Part shown: positions 15,717-25,181 of the stretch, in pieces
Numbering within the stretch: position 1 is the first letter of the stretch
Layout: each line of letters starts with the position of its first letter
Assembly: GCA_021739695.1 (NCBI GenBank)
Contig: JAIPBM010000014.1
Location: 36,066-100,065 of the forward strand
Origin: Flavobacteriales bacterium
GTDB taxonomy: Bacteria; Bacteroidota; Bacteroidia; UBA10329
Direction of reading: 5' to 3'
DNA: 64,000 nt
The notes under the pieces: model-generated
Told to the model about the DNA's origin: nothing
The model's database searches: none
The model's input: the letters and a program-made list of their open reading frames with translations, nothing else
Program-made: the position numbers and the translations under genes

Positions 15717-15724
15717 TACATTTG
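15717..15724 (+). promoter_or_regulatory. Candidate -7 element (TACATTTG)
   Basis: Matches TAnnTTTG, 37 bases upstream of the cystathionine gene start. No TTG box at the standard distance. Confidence 0.45.
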
Positions 15725-15761
15725 CCGCGAATCCGACTGATGTCGGGCTAAAAGTCTCAAT

Positions 15762-16901
15762 ATGAAATTCGGAACCAAAGCAGTACACGCTGGTGTAGAG
15801 CCAGATCCAACAACGGGAGCCATCATGACTCCGATCTATCAGACATCAACCTACGTGCAAGCGGCACCTGGCGATCACAAAGGATACGAGTATTCTCGAA
15901 CTGGAAATCCAACACGAAATGCGTTGGAAAAAGCCATTGCCGAGTTGGAAAATGGAAGCTACGGTGCTTGTTTTGGTAGTGGAATGGCTGCTATTGACTG
16001 CGTTATAAAAATGCTGAAACCGGGCGATGAGGTAATCAGTACGAACGATCTATATGGCGGAACCTACCGTCTGTTCACGAAGATCTATGAAGGATTCGGT
16101 ATCAAATTCCATTTTGTACCGATGGGCGATTTGGAATCCGTGAAAGCCAAGGTGAATGCCAATACCAAACTCATTTGGGTAGAAACACCAACCAATCCGA
16201 TGATGAACATCATTGATATTGAAGCAATGTCTAAGATCGCGAAAGCGGCCGGAGCTCTTTTGGCGGTCGATAATACATTTGCCACTCCAGCACTTCAGCA
16301 ACCGCTTGATCTTGGTGCCGATATCGTGATGCATTCGGTAACGAAATACTTGGGTGGTCATTCAGATGTGGTGATGGGCGCCTTGGTTGTGAAAGACAAA
16401 GCTCTTTCAGAACGGATGTATTTCATTCAGAATAGCAGCGGAGCCGTTTGCGGACCGATGGATAGCTTCTTGGTGCTACGCGGATTGAAAACGCTTTCTA
16501 TAAGGATGAAACAGCATTGTATCAACGGAAAAGAAATTGCCCATTGGCTGAAGGATCATCCAAAAGTGGACAAAGTCTATTGGCCAGGTTTTGAATCTCA
16601 TCCGAATCACGAAGTGGCCAAAAAGCAGATGAGCGGTTTTGGTGGAATGGTTTCTTTCACATTGAAGGAAAACACCATCGCGGCAGCAACCAAAGTGCTT
16701 TCGAACACGCATCTTTTTGCCTTGGCAGAAAGTCTGGGCGGAGTGGAATCGCTTCTAGGTCACCCGGCCAGCATGACGCATGCTTCCATCCCGAAAGAAG
16801 AAAGAGAGAAGACGGGTGTTGTAGACTCGCTTATCCGTTTGAGCATAGGAATAGAAGATCCCGAAGACCTGATAGCCGACCTAAAAGCTGCATTAGGGTA
16901 A
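15762..16901 (+). CDS. Cystathionine gamma-synthase / gamma-lyase (Cys/Met metabolism PLP enzyme)
   Basis: 379 residues, the usual length. MKFGTKAVHAGVEPDPTTGA, YQTSTYVQ, GYEYSRTGNPTRNALEKAIA, FGSGMAAI, WVETPTNP and HSVTKYLGGHSDVVMG (with the PLP lysine) are textbook for the Cys/Met PLP family. The C-terminal ESLGGVESLLGHPASMTH motif is shared by MetB and the cystathionine gamma-lyases. Sequence alone does not separate synthase (methionine synthesis) from lyase (cysteine synthesis); the length and SLGGVESL motif fit either. It is monocistronic with its own promoter-like element. Confidence 0.88.
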   Translation: MKFGTKAVHAGVEPDPTTGAIMTPIYQTSTYVQAAPGDHKGYEYSRTGNPTRNALEKAIAELENGSYGACFGSGMAAIDCVIKMLKPGDEVISTNDLYGGTYRLFTKIYEGFGIKFHFVPMGDLESVKAKVNANTKLIWVETPTNPMMNIIDIEAMSKIAKAAGALLAVDNTFATPALQQPLDLGADIVMHSVTKYLGGHSDVVMGALVVKDKALSERMYFIQNSSGAVCGPMDSFLVLRGLKTLSIRMKQHCINGKEIAHWLKDHPKVDKVYWPGFESHPNHEVAKKQMSGFGGMVSFTLKENTIAAATKVLSNTHLFALAESLGGVESLLGHPASMTHASIPKEEREKTGVVDSLIRLSIGIEDPEDLIADLKAALG

Positions 16902-16933
16902 TATTCGTTACATAAAACCGCGACTCTCGAACT

Positions 16934-16941
16934 TATATTTG
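16934..16941 (+). promoter_or_regulatory. Candidate -7 element (TATATTTG)
   Basis: Matches TAnnTTTG, 19 bases upstream of the M43 protease start at 16960, implying a short leader. Confidence 0.45.
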
Positions 16942-16959
16942 TGAGTGAACATAAACCGA

Positions 16960-19044
16960 ATGATGAAGAATTTTCCCTTGATTTTTGCAGCCGTGCTGCT
17001 TTCAATAGTTTCAACACAGGCTCAAAACGCACATTGCGGTTTTGATGCTCAGTTTGAAAAGATGCTTGAGCAAGACCCCGCTGGTCTACAGAGGATTTTA
17101 GAGTTTCAGGATCAAGCCACTGATATTGCCCGTCAGAATGCCGAATATGAAGGAGAACGAGGCGGGCCACGCATCATCCCAACGGTGTTCCATGTCATTC
17201 ATCAAGGTGGAAATGAGAACATCAGCTACGAGCAGATTGAGGATCAAATGCGCATTCTGAATGAGGACTACAGCAGGTTAAATGCCGATGCTGTGAATAC
17301 TCGTCCTGAGTTTCAGGGTGTGGCTGCAAATCCGAATGTTGAATTCCGTTTGGCCAAATTGGATCCACAAGGAAATTGTACTGATGGTGTGGTTCGCGTA
17401 TGGTCGTCATTGACCTATAACGCTTCTGACGACAATGGTGTTAAAGGTGTGAGCTATTGGCCAAGCACGAAGTATTTCAATGTATGGGTTGTGGCTTCAA
17501 TTGCTGGAGATGGTACCAGTGGTGGGATCACCTTAGGCTATGCTCAGTTCCCAGGATTTGGAAGTGCCAACACGGACGGAGTTGTGGTGCGTGGAGATTT
17601 TATTGGAAGCATTGGTACTGCTGCGAACAACACGAATGTGGGTCGCACCTTGACACATGAAGCAGGTCATTGGCTCGGTTTGTTCCATACGTTTCAAGGT
17701 GGTTGCGCTGGCGGATTCTTTGATGATGGTTGCGATGACACTCCTCCAACTGCCGAGGCAAATTACGGCTGCCCGCTTACGCGAAACAGCTGTACAAACG
17801 ACAGTCCAGATATAATTGATCAAGTAGAGAATTACATGGATTATTCAAATGGAACGTGTCAGAACATGTTCAGTCTTGATCAGAAAGCAAGAATGGATGG
17901 CGTCCTTTCCGGAACGCGTGCACAGCTGATTTCCAGCAATAACTTGAACAGTACGGGAGTTTTACTTAGCGAGACTCCATGTGCTCCAAAGGCAGATTTC
18001 TTTGCGCTGCAACGACTAACCTGCACAGACGAGCCCATAGTGCTATCTGATGCCAGTTTCAACGGCACCGTAGATACTTACAGCTGGAGCATGCCAGGTG
18101 GCACTCCAAGTACTTCAAGTAGCGCCAATCCATCGGTTTCCTTCGCTTCTCCAGGCGTTTATTCTATTACACTAACGGTGAGCAATGCCGAAGGAACTGA
18201 TAGCCATACACAAACAGATTACGTAACGGTTATTCCGGGGTCGGCTCAGATCACAAGCTATTTCAGTTTTGAAGGATTTGAGGAAGATCAGGAAGATTAC
18301 CTCGTTTTTTCTGATGGCGTGGGATCAACATGGCAAGAGACGAATACGGCCTTTACAGACAACAAAAGCATCTACCTGAATAATTACAGCACAAATCCAT
18401 CAGGAAGCACGGATGAATTCCAACTTCCGTCTGTGGATATGACCCAAATGAATGATCCGGACCTTTATTTCCGATTAGCCTACAAACAGCGTTCGGGTGG
18501 AGAATCAGACAACCTTCGAGTGTATGTTTCTAAAGATTGTGGGCAGAATTGGGCGCTGCGCTACAACAAAAGTGGGGCATCGCTATCAACGGTAAGCGGT
18601 ACTCAAAGCTCTGCTTATACGCCAAGTTCAAGTGCAGATTGGGAGCTGGTGAACGTGAATCTGGGAAGTTATGCCAATGAAGAGAATCTATTGGTGAAAT
18701 TCAGAGGAGTGAGCGAGAAAGGAAATAACATTTACATCGATGACATTCAAATTTCCGGGCCACTTGGTGTAAACGACCAGCAGGCCGATTTTGAGTTTAC
18801 TGTGAGTCCAAATCCGTTGGTAGATAATGCGCAGATCAATTTGGAAGTGGCAAATTCTGGGAATTACGGAATCACGTTGATGGACGTGGCCGGGAAAATA
18901 GTAGCGACAATTCATCAAGGAACACTCTTGAGCGGAGCGCACCGATTCACATTAGACCGTTCCATGGTACAGAGCGCTGGAATCTACTTGCTGCAAATTC
19001 AAGGAACTGCAGGAAGAACGGTCAAAAAACTGGTTGTGGAGTAA
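16960..19044 (+). CDS. Secreted M43 (pappalysin/cytophagalysin-like) zinc metalloprotease with PKD and T9SS domains
   Basis: 694 residues from the ATG at 16960; a GTG at 16945 adds five residues before the signal peptide MMKNFPLIFAAVLLSIVS. A propeptide leads to ERGGPRIIPTVFHVIHQGG, the start of the catalytic domain. The zinc site HEAGHWLGLFH (residues 233-243) is a full HExxHxxGxxH, with the Met-turn at ENYMDYSNGTCQNMFS. A PKD-like domain follows (about 340-430: SWSMPGGTP ... YSITLTVSNAEGTD), then a jelly-roll-like region ending KGNNIYIDDIQIS. The final 75 residues are a T9SS type A domain (VSPNPLVDNAQINL ... GIYLLQIQG). It should degrade extracellular protein after T9SS export. A paralogue is at 27104. 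Confidence 0.88.
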   Translation: MMKNFPLIFAAVLLSIVSTQAQNAHCGFDAQFEKMLEQDPAGLQRILEFQDQATDIARQNAEYEGERGGPRIIPTVFHVIHQGGNENISYEQIEDQMRILNEDYSRLNADAVNTRPEFQGVAANPNVEFRLAKLDPQGNCTDGVVRVWSSLTYNASDDNGVKGVSYWPSTKYFNVWVVASIAGDGTSGGITLGYAQFPGFGSANTDGVVVRGDFIGSIGTAANNTNVGRTLTHEAGHWLGLFHTFQGGCAGGFFDDGCDDTPPTAEANYGCPLTRNSCTNDSPDIIDQVENYMDYSNGTCQNMFSLDQKARMDGVLSGTRAQLISSNNLNSTGVLLSETPCAPKADFFALQRLTCTDEPIVLSDASFNGTVDTYSWSMPGGTPSTSSSANPSVSFASPGVYSITLTVSNAEGTDSHTQTDYVTVIPGSAQITSYFSFEGFEEDQEDYLVFSDGVGSTWQETNTAFTDNKSIYLNNYSTNPSGSTDEFQLPSVDMTQMNDPDLYFRLAYKQRSGGESDNLRVYVSKDCGQNWALRYNKSGASLSTVSGTQSSAYTPSSSADWELVNVNLGSYANEENLLVKFRGVSEKGNNIYIDDIQISGPLGVNDQQADFEFTVSPNPLVDNAQINLEVANSGNYGITLMDVAGKIVATIHQGTLLSGAHRFTLDRSMVQSAGIYLLQIQGTAGRTVKKLVVE

Positions 19045-19072
19045 TCCTTCAGCATTGGACGAATTGCAAAAC

Positions 19073-19105
19073 AAAGGCGTGGGTTTCCACGCCTTTGGTG
19101 TTTTT
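19073..19105 (+). terminator. Rho-independent terminator after M43 protease
   Basis: Perfect 10-bp stem AAAGGCGTGG / CCACGCCTTT with loop GTTT, then GGTGTTTTT. Confidence 0.85.
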
Positions 19106-19233
19106 ACATACGTTGCAAAGTATTGTACTCGCATTGTTGAGGAGGTTTCCCATGTAATTTTAGTGTAAATGAATGGCTTGTTCCTTTTCGGAATTTCTGC
19201 ATTCTATTGATCAAACCACATGAAACCTACCAC

Positions 19234-20214
19234 ATGAAAAGCATTTTACAAACCACTGCATTATTGACCCTGCTTGTTGCCATCGGCTGTCAACAGCCAT
19301 GCACCACCACCACTTTCAACGTGAACAAATACTCGGGCGACACCGTTTTTGTCAAGCGTGCCTATGCCATTTGTGGCGATACATTGAACTACTATGAAAG
19401 ACAAGTGACAAGCGACTCAATAGTCGTTTCTGAGGGCGAAGTGCTGAATGGAAAGAAGGAGGGTCAATGGAAGACCAGCGGATGGAACAAAACCGTTTCC
19501 GATTATCAACATGGAATTGCGCTACGGGTTGAAATATCAAACAAAGAGGGAGTGCTGGAGCAGGAAGAAGTGCTCGGTCCAGATTCTCTATATAAGGTAA
19601 AATCGTTTTACGAGGATGGAACACTCGAGTCGGAGTTTTTCCAAACCTTGGATGGTCTTATGACCGGTCGTGGAATAGAATATGACAAGGCTGGCAAAAA
19701 GATTGCCGAAGGCGAATATTTGACCGAATGGATCATAGGCGATACCATGTACATTGAAAGTCCACTGCCACCGTATGACCTTGAGATGACCATCATTTCG
19801 GATGCTGGCGGCAAACATGGCCCGTGGTTCTACTACGATTCGAATGGGAATGTAACGGATACTGTAAAGTTCAATGCGGGCAAGGCAGAATGGACTGGTA
19901 ATCTGGTCGGCCTTTGGGATTCGGATAGCGTTGCAACCACTTACACTGCACCCTCAGAAAAGGTGTTGCCTATGCTCGCATACGGCTTCGAGGATTTCAA
20001 AGGATACGAATTCACAGAGTCTGGAAGCCTGCATGCCAGAGGCAAAAAAGGAAGATTGGGCCGTACCATGCATTACGATTGGACGCACGACAATAGTTAT
20101 CTCGAAGTGACCGACCAAGGCGACCATCTTTCCTTGCAGATCAGAAGGTTTGATGACACCCGCCTCATTCTCATCCTTGATGACCTTACATTCTATCTGA
20201 GGCGGGCAGAGTAG
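19234..20214 (+). CDS. Putative lipoprotein with MORN/YwqK-like repeats
   Basis: 326 residues from the ATG at 19234; an upstream in-frame start at 19207 would push the signal peptide inwards. The N-terminus MKSILQTTALLTLLVAIGCQ is a lipoprotein signal with lipobox LVAIGC. The body contains short beta-hairpin units such as GEVLNGKKEGQWKTSG, SFYEDGTLESEFFQ, GRGIEYDKAGKKIAEGEY and GKHGPWFYYDSNGNVTDT, which resemble MORN/YwqK-type 'toxin-antitoxin system YwqK' repeats. The last 100 residues resemble a lipocalin-like ligand-binding or copper-response domain but are not recognised. It is probably attached to the periplasmic side of the outer membrane. Function unknown. Confidence 0.6.
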   Translation: MKSILQTTALLTLLVAIGCQQPCTTTTFNVNKYSGDTVFVKRAYAICGDTLNYYERQVTSDSIVVSEGEVLNGKKEGQWKTSGWNKTVSDYQHGIALRVEISNKEGVLEQEEVLGPDSLYKVKSFYEDGTLESEFFQTLDGLMTGRGIEYDKAGKKIAEGEYLTEWIIGDTMYIESPLPPYDLEMTIISDAGGKHGPWFYYDSNGNVTDTVKFNAGKAEWTGNLVGLWDSDSVATTYTAPSEKVLPMLAYGFEDFKGYEFTESGSLHARGKKGRLGRTMHYDWTHDNSYLEVTDQGDHLSLQIRRFDDTRLILILDDLTFYLRRAE

Positions 20215-20308
20215 GTCGCTGGGTGCAACAGACGAAGCAATCTGTCTGAGAACACTGGGCTGCGTTCGCAATAACGAACCCTTATCTTCGTAGCCAAATT
20301 CGATTCCC

Positions 20309-20665
20309 ATGCGCAAGATCCACCACCTTTCCAGCTGCGATACCTGCCAACGTATTATTAGTGAACTAGGTCTAAGACAGAAGGATTTTGAGTTCCAGGA
20401 CATCAAGGTTGAGAACATTTCTGCCAAAGATTTGGATGCCGCAAAGGAGAAAGTTGGATCTTACGAAGCCTTGTTCAGCAAGCGTGCCATCAAGTTCAGA
20501 AGTTTGGGATTGAACGAAATGAAGCTAACGGAAGCGGATTATCGGAAGTACATCTTGGAAGAATACACATTTCTGAAACGACCCATTATTTGGATAGAAG
20601 AAGAAGTATTTGTTGGCAATGCCAAGAAAACGGTGGAAGCCGCCAAGGCCGCTCTGCATGAATAA
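20309..20665 (+). CDS. ArsC/Spx-family protein (arsenate reductase-like)
   Basis: 118 residues with thioredoxin fold. HHLSSCDTCQRII gives a CxxC at C10-C13 near the N-terminus, KRAIKFRSLGL fits the ArsC 'R' region, and FLKRPIIWIEEEVFVGNAKK is the typical 'RPi' segment. Members are called arsenate reductases but many Bacteroidota copies are of unknown substrate, and no arsenic genes are nearby. It overlaps the EamA start by 8 bases (ATGAATAA), so the two are translated together. Confidence 0.8.
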   Translation: MRKIHHLSSCDTCQRIISELGLRQKDFEFQDIKVENISAKDLDAAKEKVGSYEALFSKRAIKFRSLGLNEMKLTEADYRKYILEEYTFLKRPIIWIEEEVFVGNAKKTVEAAKAALHE

Positions 20666-21560
20666 ACAACTCTTAGCGCACCTGATGTTGTTCTGTGCGC
20701 AGCTCTTGTATGGGCTCAATTACACCATTGCAAAGGAGGTGATGCCCGAATATATTCAACCCTTTGGGTTTGTGCTGTTGCGGTGTTTGGGAGCGGTTTC
20801 GATGTTTTGGCTGGTCAGTCTTTTTGTAAAGGAGAAGATTGACCGAAAGGACTTTCCCAGATTGCTGCTTTGCGCACTTTTTGGCATTGCTATCAATCAG
20901 TTGATGTTCTTCAAGGGATTGAGCCTTACGCATCCGATAAATGCAGCCGTCATCATGATATCTACACCTATTCTGGTGCTGATCATGGCAGCTGTCATTA
21001 TCAAGGAACGGATTACAGCGAAAAAGGCCTTGGGCATCGGTATAGGAATGATCGGTACGATGCTTATTCTTCTGGCTGGCAAGGAGCTTTCTTTCAGTAG
21101 CGACACATTTACGGGTGATCTTCTGATCTTGGTCAACGCATCGTCTTACGGAGTATATCTCGTGCTTATTTCGCCCATTATGAAGAAGTATCATCCATTT
21201 ACGGTGATCAAATGGGTGTTTCTCTTTGGGTTGATAATGGTGCTACCATTCGGTTTTGAGGAATTTTCGCAGATCCAATGGAGCACTTTCCCGCCAAACA
21301 TCATTTGGGCCACTGTCTTTGTGGTGGTCGGGCTCAGTTTTTTCGCCTATCTCTTTAACATTTCAGCGCTTAAATATGTGAGTCCTTCGGTGGTGAGTAC
21401 CTACATCTATCTGCAACCGATCATTGCCTCAGCTTTCGCCATCTCGTTGGGAAAAGACCATTTGAGCTGGGTCAAAGTGGCATCAGCCGTGCTGATCTGC
21501 ACCGGAGTTTATCTCGTCAGTTCTAAGGCCGCGCCTCAGGCCGTAGGAAAAGAAACGTAA
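20658..21560 (+). CDS. EamA/DMT-family transporter
   Basis: 300 residues from the ATG at 20658; a longer start at 20610 would overlap the ArsC-like gene by 56 bases. It has ten hydrophobic helices arranged as two EamA repeats (for example LLYGLNYTIAKEVMPEYIQP in repeat one and YVSPSVVSTYIYLQPIIAS in repeat two). Members export or import amino acids and metabolites; the substrate is unknown. It is coupled to the ArsC-like gene at its 5' end. Its last 25 bases overlap the convergent histidine kinase gene. Confidence 0.82.
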   Translation: MNKQLLAHLMLFCAQLLYGLNYTIAKEVMPEYIQPFGFVLLRCLGAVSMFWLVSLFVKEKIDRKDFPRLLLCALFGIAINQLMFFKGLSLTHPINAAVIMISTPILVLIMAAVIIKERITAKKALGIGIGMIGTMLILLAGKELSFSSDTFTGDLLILVNASSYGVYLVLISPIMKKYHPFTVIKWVFLFGLIMVLPFGFEEFSQIQWSTFPPNIIWATVFVVVGLSFFAYLFNISALKYVSPSVVSTYIYLQPIIASAFAISLGKDHLSWVKVASAVLICTGVYLVSSKAAPQAVGKET

Positions 21561-24500
21561 AAGGTGGTTCCTTCCGATTCGGAAGTTTCAAACCAGATCT
21601 TGCCGTTCGCTGATTCAACAATATTTTTCACCATCGCCAATCCCAATCCCATTCCCGATGTTTTGGTAGTGAAATTGGGCACGAATATCTTTTCCTGAAG
21701 CTCTTCGGGAATGCCCGAACCGTTGTCTGTTACCGAAACAATCCAAAGGCCATTTTCGGGCTTTAGCCTGAGCACAATTTGAGGATTGGTTCCTTCAGAA
21801 ACAGCCTGAATTGCATTCTTGATAAGGTTATTGAACACACGCAGCATCTGGTCCTTGTCGGCCATTACGCAACTTGGTCCATCGGTTTGGGTTTCCAGCA
21901 CAATCACCACTTCATTGTTTTGATGAAGTTCTGCCACACTTTCGAGCAGGTGTTTCAGATCTACACTTTCAATGTTTGATTTTGGCATTTGCGCAAAAGA
22001 AGAAAACTCGCTGGCTATGTTGGAAAGCGTATCGATCTGCTCAACCAGCGTATTCGTCACTTTATCAATTCGCTCACCTAGATCTTCCGCGCCATCATTC
22101 TTGCTTCGCTGAAGCATCTGTATGCTCAGTTTCATGGGCGTCAGCGGATTCTTGATCTCGTGCGCTACCTGTTTGGCCATTTCGCGCCAAGCACTTTCTC
22201 GCTCTGACCGCGCCAGCATCTCGGCACTTCGCACCAGTTCGTTCAAGGTGCGGTTGTATTCATCAACCAATTCACCGATCTCGTCCTTGCTGTTCCATTC
22301 AATGGCGCGGTTGGCTTCATCCAGTTTCAGGTTTTTTAAGCTATCGCGAATGAAACGTAGCGGTTCAGTAATGCGGTTGGAAATGACCAAAGCAACCACT
22401 ACTGAGATCAGAATCAGGAACACATAAATGTTGGTCAAAGCGGCCAAAAGCGAGAATATTTCCTGCTGCAAACCGTATTGCCGGGCGAAATAAGGCAAAC
22501 TCACAATGGCGATCACTTCACCTTTATCATTCCTAAAAGGCACGTATGCCGTAAGGTATTTTAGGTTGCCAATGGTTTCTTCCTGGATGAAACTTGACCG
22601 TTGATTGAATCGCATTTCGACATAAGCAGTGCGGTCGAGCACTTTTGCTAACAAACCTTCGTCATACAAACGAGGGCGCGAAGTGGCCAGAAGATGGCCG
22701 TTCATCTGATATAGATTCACATCGGTGAAAAACACTTTCGACAATCGGTTGAGTAATTCCGAAAGCATTGGCTGATCTTCTTGCGAGAAAGATTCTCTTT
22801 CGCGAAGCCGTCTTTCCATGACGATGAGAACCGAACGCGAGCGTTCCGATATCATTTCCTCGTTGCGGTTGTTGTATTCGCGGACCACGTAAAAAACCGT
22901 GAGCGCACCGATTAGCAACAGTGAGAAAAGCAGAACGGAACCCATTGCCAGATTGATACGACTTCGGAAACTGCTATTGGTAAAGAGACCACGTATCAAG
23001 GTGCCTTCGAGCATGACCGCAATGGTGGCCAAAGCAAAATAGAACAGGAATAAATAAGAAAAAATGGTGAGATGATCGATGATGCCATCGTCTACGATAC
23101 TGATGACCACCACGTGACCATCGGAAGGATTATTGACCAGATGCTCGTAACCATCAAAAACAGTAAACGTGTTTTCGTCTTTGAACTTGGCAAACATGGC
23201 ATCCGAAAGACTGTAGGCAAAATCTCCGTGACGTTCTTGCAATTCGCCATTTTGGTAAATGGCGTACGAATAACCTTCCAGGTCTTTGGCGGTGCCGATC
23301 TCCTCGTCCACAAACAGATCGGTGAATCCAACCACATCATCTGTTTTTTCGGGAATGAGTTGAATGAAAAGCACGAGGTCATCCTGCGAACGTCTGCCTT
23401 TCAATTCCAGCCTGGCCAAGTAGCCGCCATCCGTATTCCAAATTCCTGCGTAGCGTAGGTTCTTGGACATGGTTGGTTTAGAGGCATCGAAATCGCGTTG
23501 CAACTCAAAATAGTTAGGTCCAACAGTTGGCTGGTCAGAAACCATTATTCCACCGTTCTGGTTGTACATGTTAACTACCGCTCGGTACTGATTCCAGTGG
23601 TCGTAGGCCAGAAAATGATGAATAGCAATCAGTACCGCATCTTCATCCATTGGCCGAACGGTAAGCAGGTTGCGCAATGACCTATCATCAATGATCTTTT
23701 CTTCCAAAGCAGAGAAGAGATATTCGCTGATCGGATTTTGACGGTGCTCAATTTTTTGGGCCAGCGCTTTGCGCGATTCGCGTTCGTTGGCGTGGAACGA
23801 ACTCACCATCATTACGCTTGCAAGAATGGTAAAAGCGAGAACCAAAGGAACGTAGCCAGAAAGCCCATCTGTCCGGCTGAGCCATTTCTCTGCCACAGAG
23901 AGGAAAATGACCAAGGCTAATGCCGTTGCACTCACCAATATCGCACTGGCGTCCATGTTGGTCAGCAAGAACAATCCGATGGTACCGATCAGCCAAAAAA
24001 CGATTGACTTCCTCCAGTTTCTTGTTTCCGAAGGAAGGATTCGATTAAGCAGTTTGTAGGAAATGAAATAGCTAAGCAGCCCAATAAAACTGATTGTGAG
24101 TCCCACAAAACTGTAGATGCTGAGAGAGAACGGGTCATTCAGTTTTAAGGAGAAAGACGAGTTGACCACTAGCGTTTGAAACAGCCAGAAAACCGGAAAA
24201 ACAAGCAGTACTTGAATGATGGGCACAAGGGCGCTGACGACTCGCGAATTAGACGGACGGAATCCGAAACGTACCAATCGGATCAGCATCACCAATCCGA
24301 AAATGAGATGCAGCGCTAGGTCGCCAAGCGATGGGACCAAGAGGGATGAAGCGTGCAATGAAGGACCGAATGTTTCGATGGCGTAGAGTGCCTTCGGGAG
24401 ATTCCACCAAAGCATTAATCCTCGGAAAAGGAGAGTGAGAACAATAAAGCTTGCCACAGAAACCGAAGGCGATGTGAACACCAACATCCAATTTGCCGCA

Positions 24501-25138
24501 GCCCAAAGCGTCATCAATACAAGCGCAATGAACACCAGCCACAGCGCTGCCGAACGTGAAAAGGCCGGGTTTGCATGCGGATCGCTGAAACGCACATACG
24601 CAGCCACCATTCCATCCGCAAAGTGCAAGGCTTGTGTTTCGTGGTCGCTGAGCGTTACCGAAAAATGGTCTCCATCTTTTATCGCTGGATTCCAACGGTT
24701 CTTGATGTATCGGTTCTCAAATCCGTATTCGGTCTCAATAAGCGCATAACCTACCAGCAGTTGGCCATTCACTTCGGAGGTTCGACACAGATACCAAGCA
24801 TTTTTAAGCTTTGTGAGACCTTCGGTCGGTTTGGTTCTTTCTTCGAATGAAGTCTGAAAAGGCAGTGCGTTGGTTGTCCATTCGGTGGCCAATCCGTTGT
24901 CGTAGATCACCAGACCGATACCGTATTTTTCCCAGCAATCACAATATGTTCGAAGGCCATCAGTTCGTTCTTCTACCCGTTTGATTGTCTGCTGCAAACG
25001 CGCGTCAACGGCCTGAAAATCGAGTTCAATCTGCGCGTGTTTCAGTTCTCGCTCGTTGCTTTCGCGATAGTCCGTGAGGAAACCTGCAGAGAAACCTACA
25101 AGCAAGGTCAGGGTGAATAGCAGAAGGAATTTTCTCAC
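21536..25138 (-). CDS. Very large NtrY-like membrane sensor histidine kinase
   Basis: 1200 residues from a GTG. The N-terminus has a membrane helix then a periplasmic region (about 25-185), then a block of about 9-10 membrane helices (190-460), a second extracellular sensor region (about 470-670), further helices near 680 and 725, another sensor loop, and a final helix near 890 leading to HAMP (about 905-955). HisKA contains the phosphorylated histidine in VAHEIKNPLTPMKLSIQML, the signature form of NtrY-type kinases. The ATPase boxes are NNLIKNAIQAV (N), DNGSGIPEEL (G1) and TSGMGLGLAMV (G2). No response regulator lies beside it, so it is an orphan. The unusual length comes from the double sensor and membrane blocks. 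Confidence 0.85.
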   Translation of the reverse strand: MRKFLLLFTLTLLVGFSAGFLTDYRESNERELKHAQIELDFQAVDARLQQTIKRVEERTDGLRTYCDCWEKYGIGLVIYDNGLATEWTTNALPFQTSFEERTKPTEGLTKLKNAWYLCRTSEVNGQLLVGYALIETEYGFENRYIKNRWNPAIKDGDHFSVTLSDHETQALHFADGMVAAYVRFSDPHANPAFSRSAALWLVFIALVLMTLWAAANWMLVFTSPSVSVASFIVLTLLFRGLMLWWNLPKALYAIETFGPSLHASSLLVPSLGDLALHLIFGLVMLIRLVRFGFRPSNSRVVSALVPIIQVLLVFPVFWLFQTLVVNSSFSLKLNDPFSLSIYSFVGLTISFIGLLSYFISYKLLNRILPSETRNWRKSIVFWLIGTIGLFLLTNMDASAILVSATALALVIFLSVAEKWLSRTDGLSGYVPLVLAFTILASVMMVSSFHANERESRKALAQKIEHRQNPISEYLFSALEEKIIDDRSLRNLLTVRPMDEDAVLIAIHHFLAYDHWNQYRAVVNMYNQNGGIMVSDQPTVGPNYFELQRDFDASKPTMSKNLRYAGIWNTDGGYLARLELKGRRSQDDLVLFIQLIPEKTDDVVGFTDLFVDEEIGTAKDLEGYSYAIYQNGELQERHGDFAYSLSDAMFAKFKDENTFTVFDGYEHLVNNPSDGHVVVISIVDDGIIDHLTIFSYLFLFYFALATIAVMLEGTLIRGLFTNSSFRSRINLAMGSVLLFSLLLIGALTVFYVVREYNNRNEEMISERSRSVLIVMERRLRERESFSQEDQPMLSELLNRLSKVFFTDVNLYQMNGHLLATSRPRLYDEGLLAKVLDRTAYVEMRFNQRSSFIQEETIGNLKYLTAYVPFRNDKGEVIAIVSLPYFARQYGLQQEIFSLLAALTNIYVFLILISVVVALVISNRITEPLRFIRDSLKNLKLDEANRAIEWNSKDEIGELVDEYNRTLNELVRSAEMLARSERESAWREMAKQVAHEIKNPLTPMKLSIQMLQRSKNDGAEDLGERIDKVTNTLVEQIDTLSNIASEFSSFAQMPKSNIESVDLKHLLESVAELHQNNEVVIVLETQTDGPSCVMADKDQMLRVFNNLIKNAIQAVSEGTNPQIVLRLKPENGLWIVSVTDNGSGIPEELQEKIFVPNFTTKTSGMGLGLAMVKNIVESANGKIWFETSESEGTTFYVSFPTA

Positions 25139-25158
25139 AGAATCGAGAACGATTTAAT

Positions 25159-25166
25159 CAAAGATA
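25159..25166 (-). promoter_or_regulatory. Candidate -7 element (TATCTTTG on minus strand)
   Basis: Matches TAnnTTTG, 20 bases upstream of the GTG of the histidine kinase. Confidence 0.45.
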
Positions 25167-25181
25167 AGGTATGCCGAAACG

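Noticed and set aside
19352..19624. 90-residue minus-strand frame over the lipoprotein gene
   Set aside because: Opposes a gene with a clear signal peptide and repeats; no features of its own.
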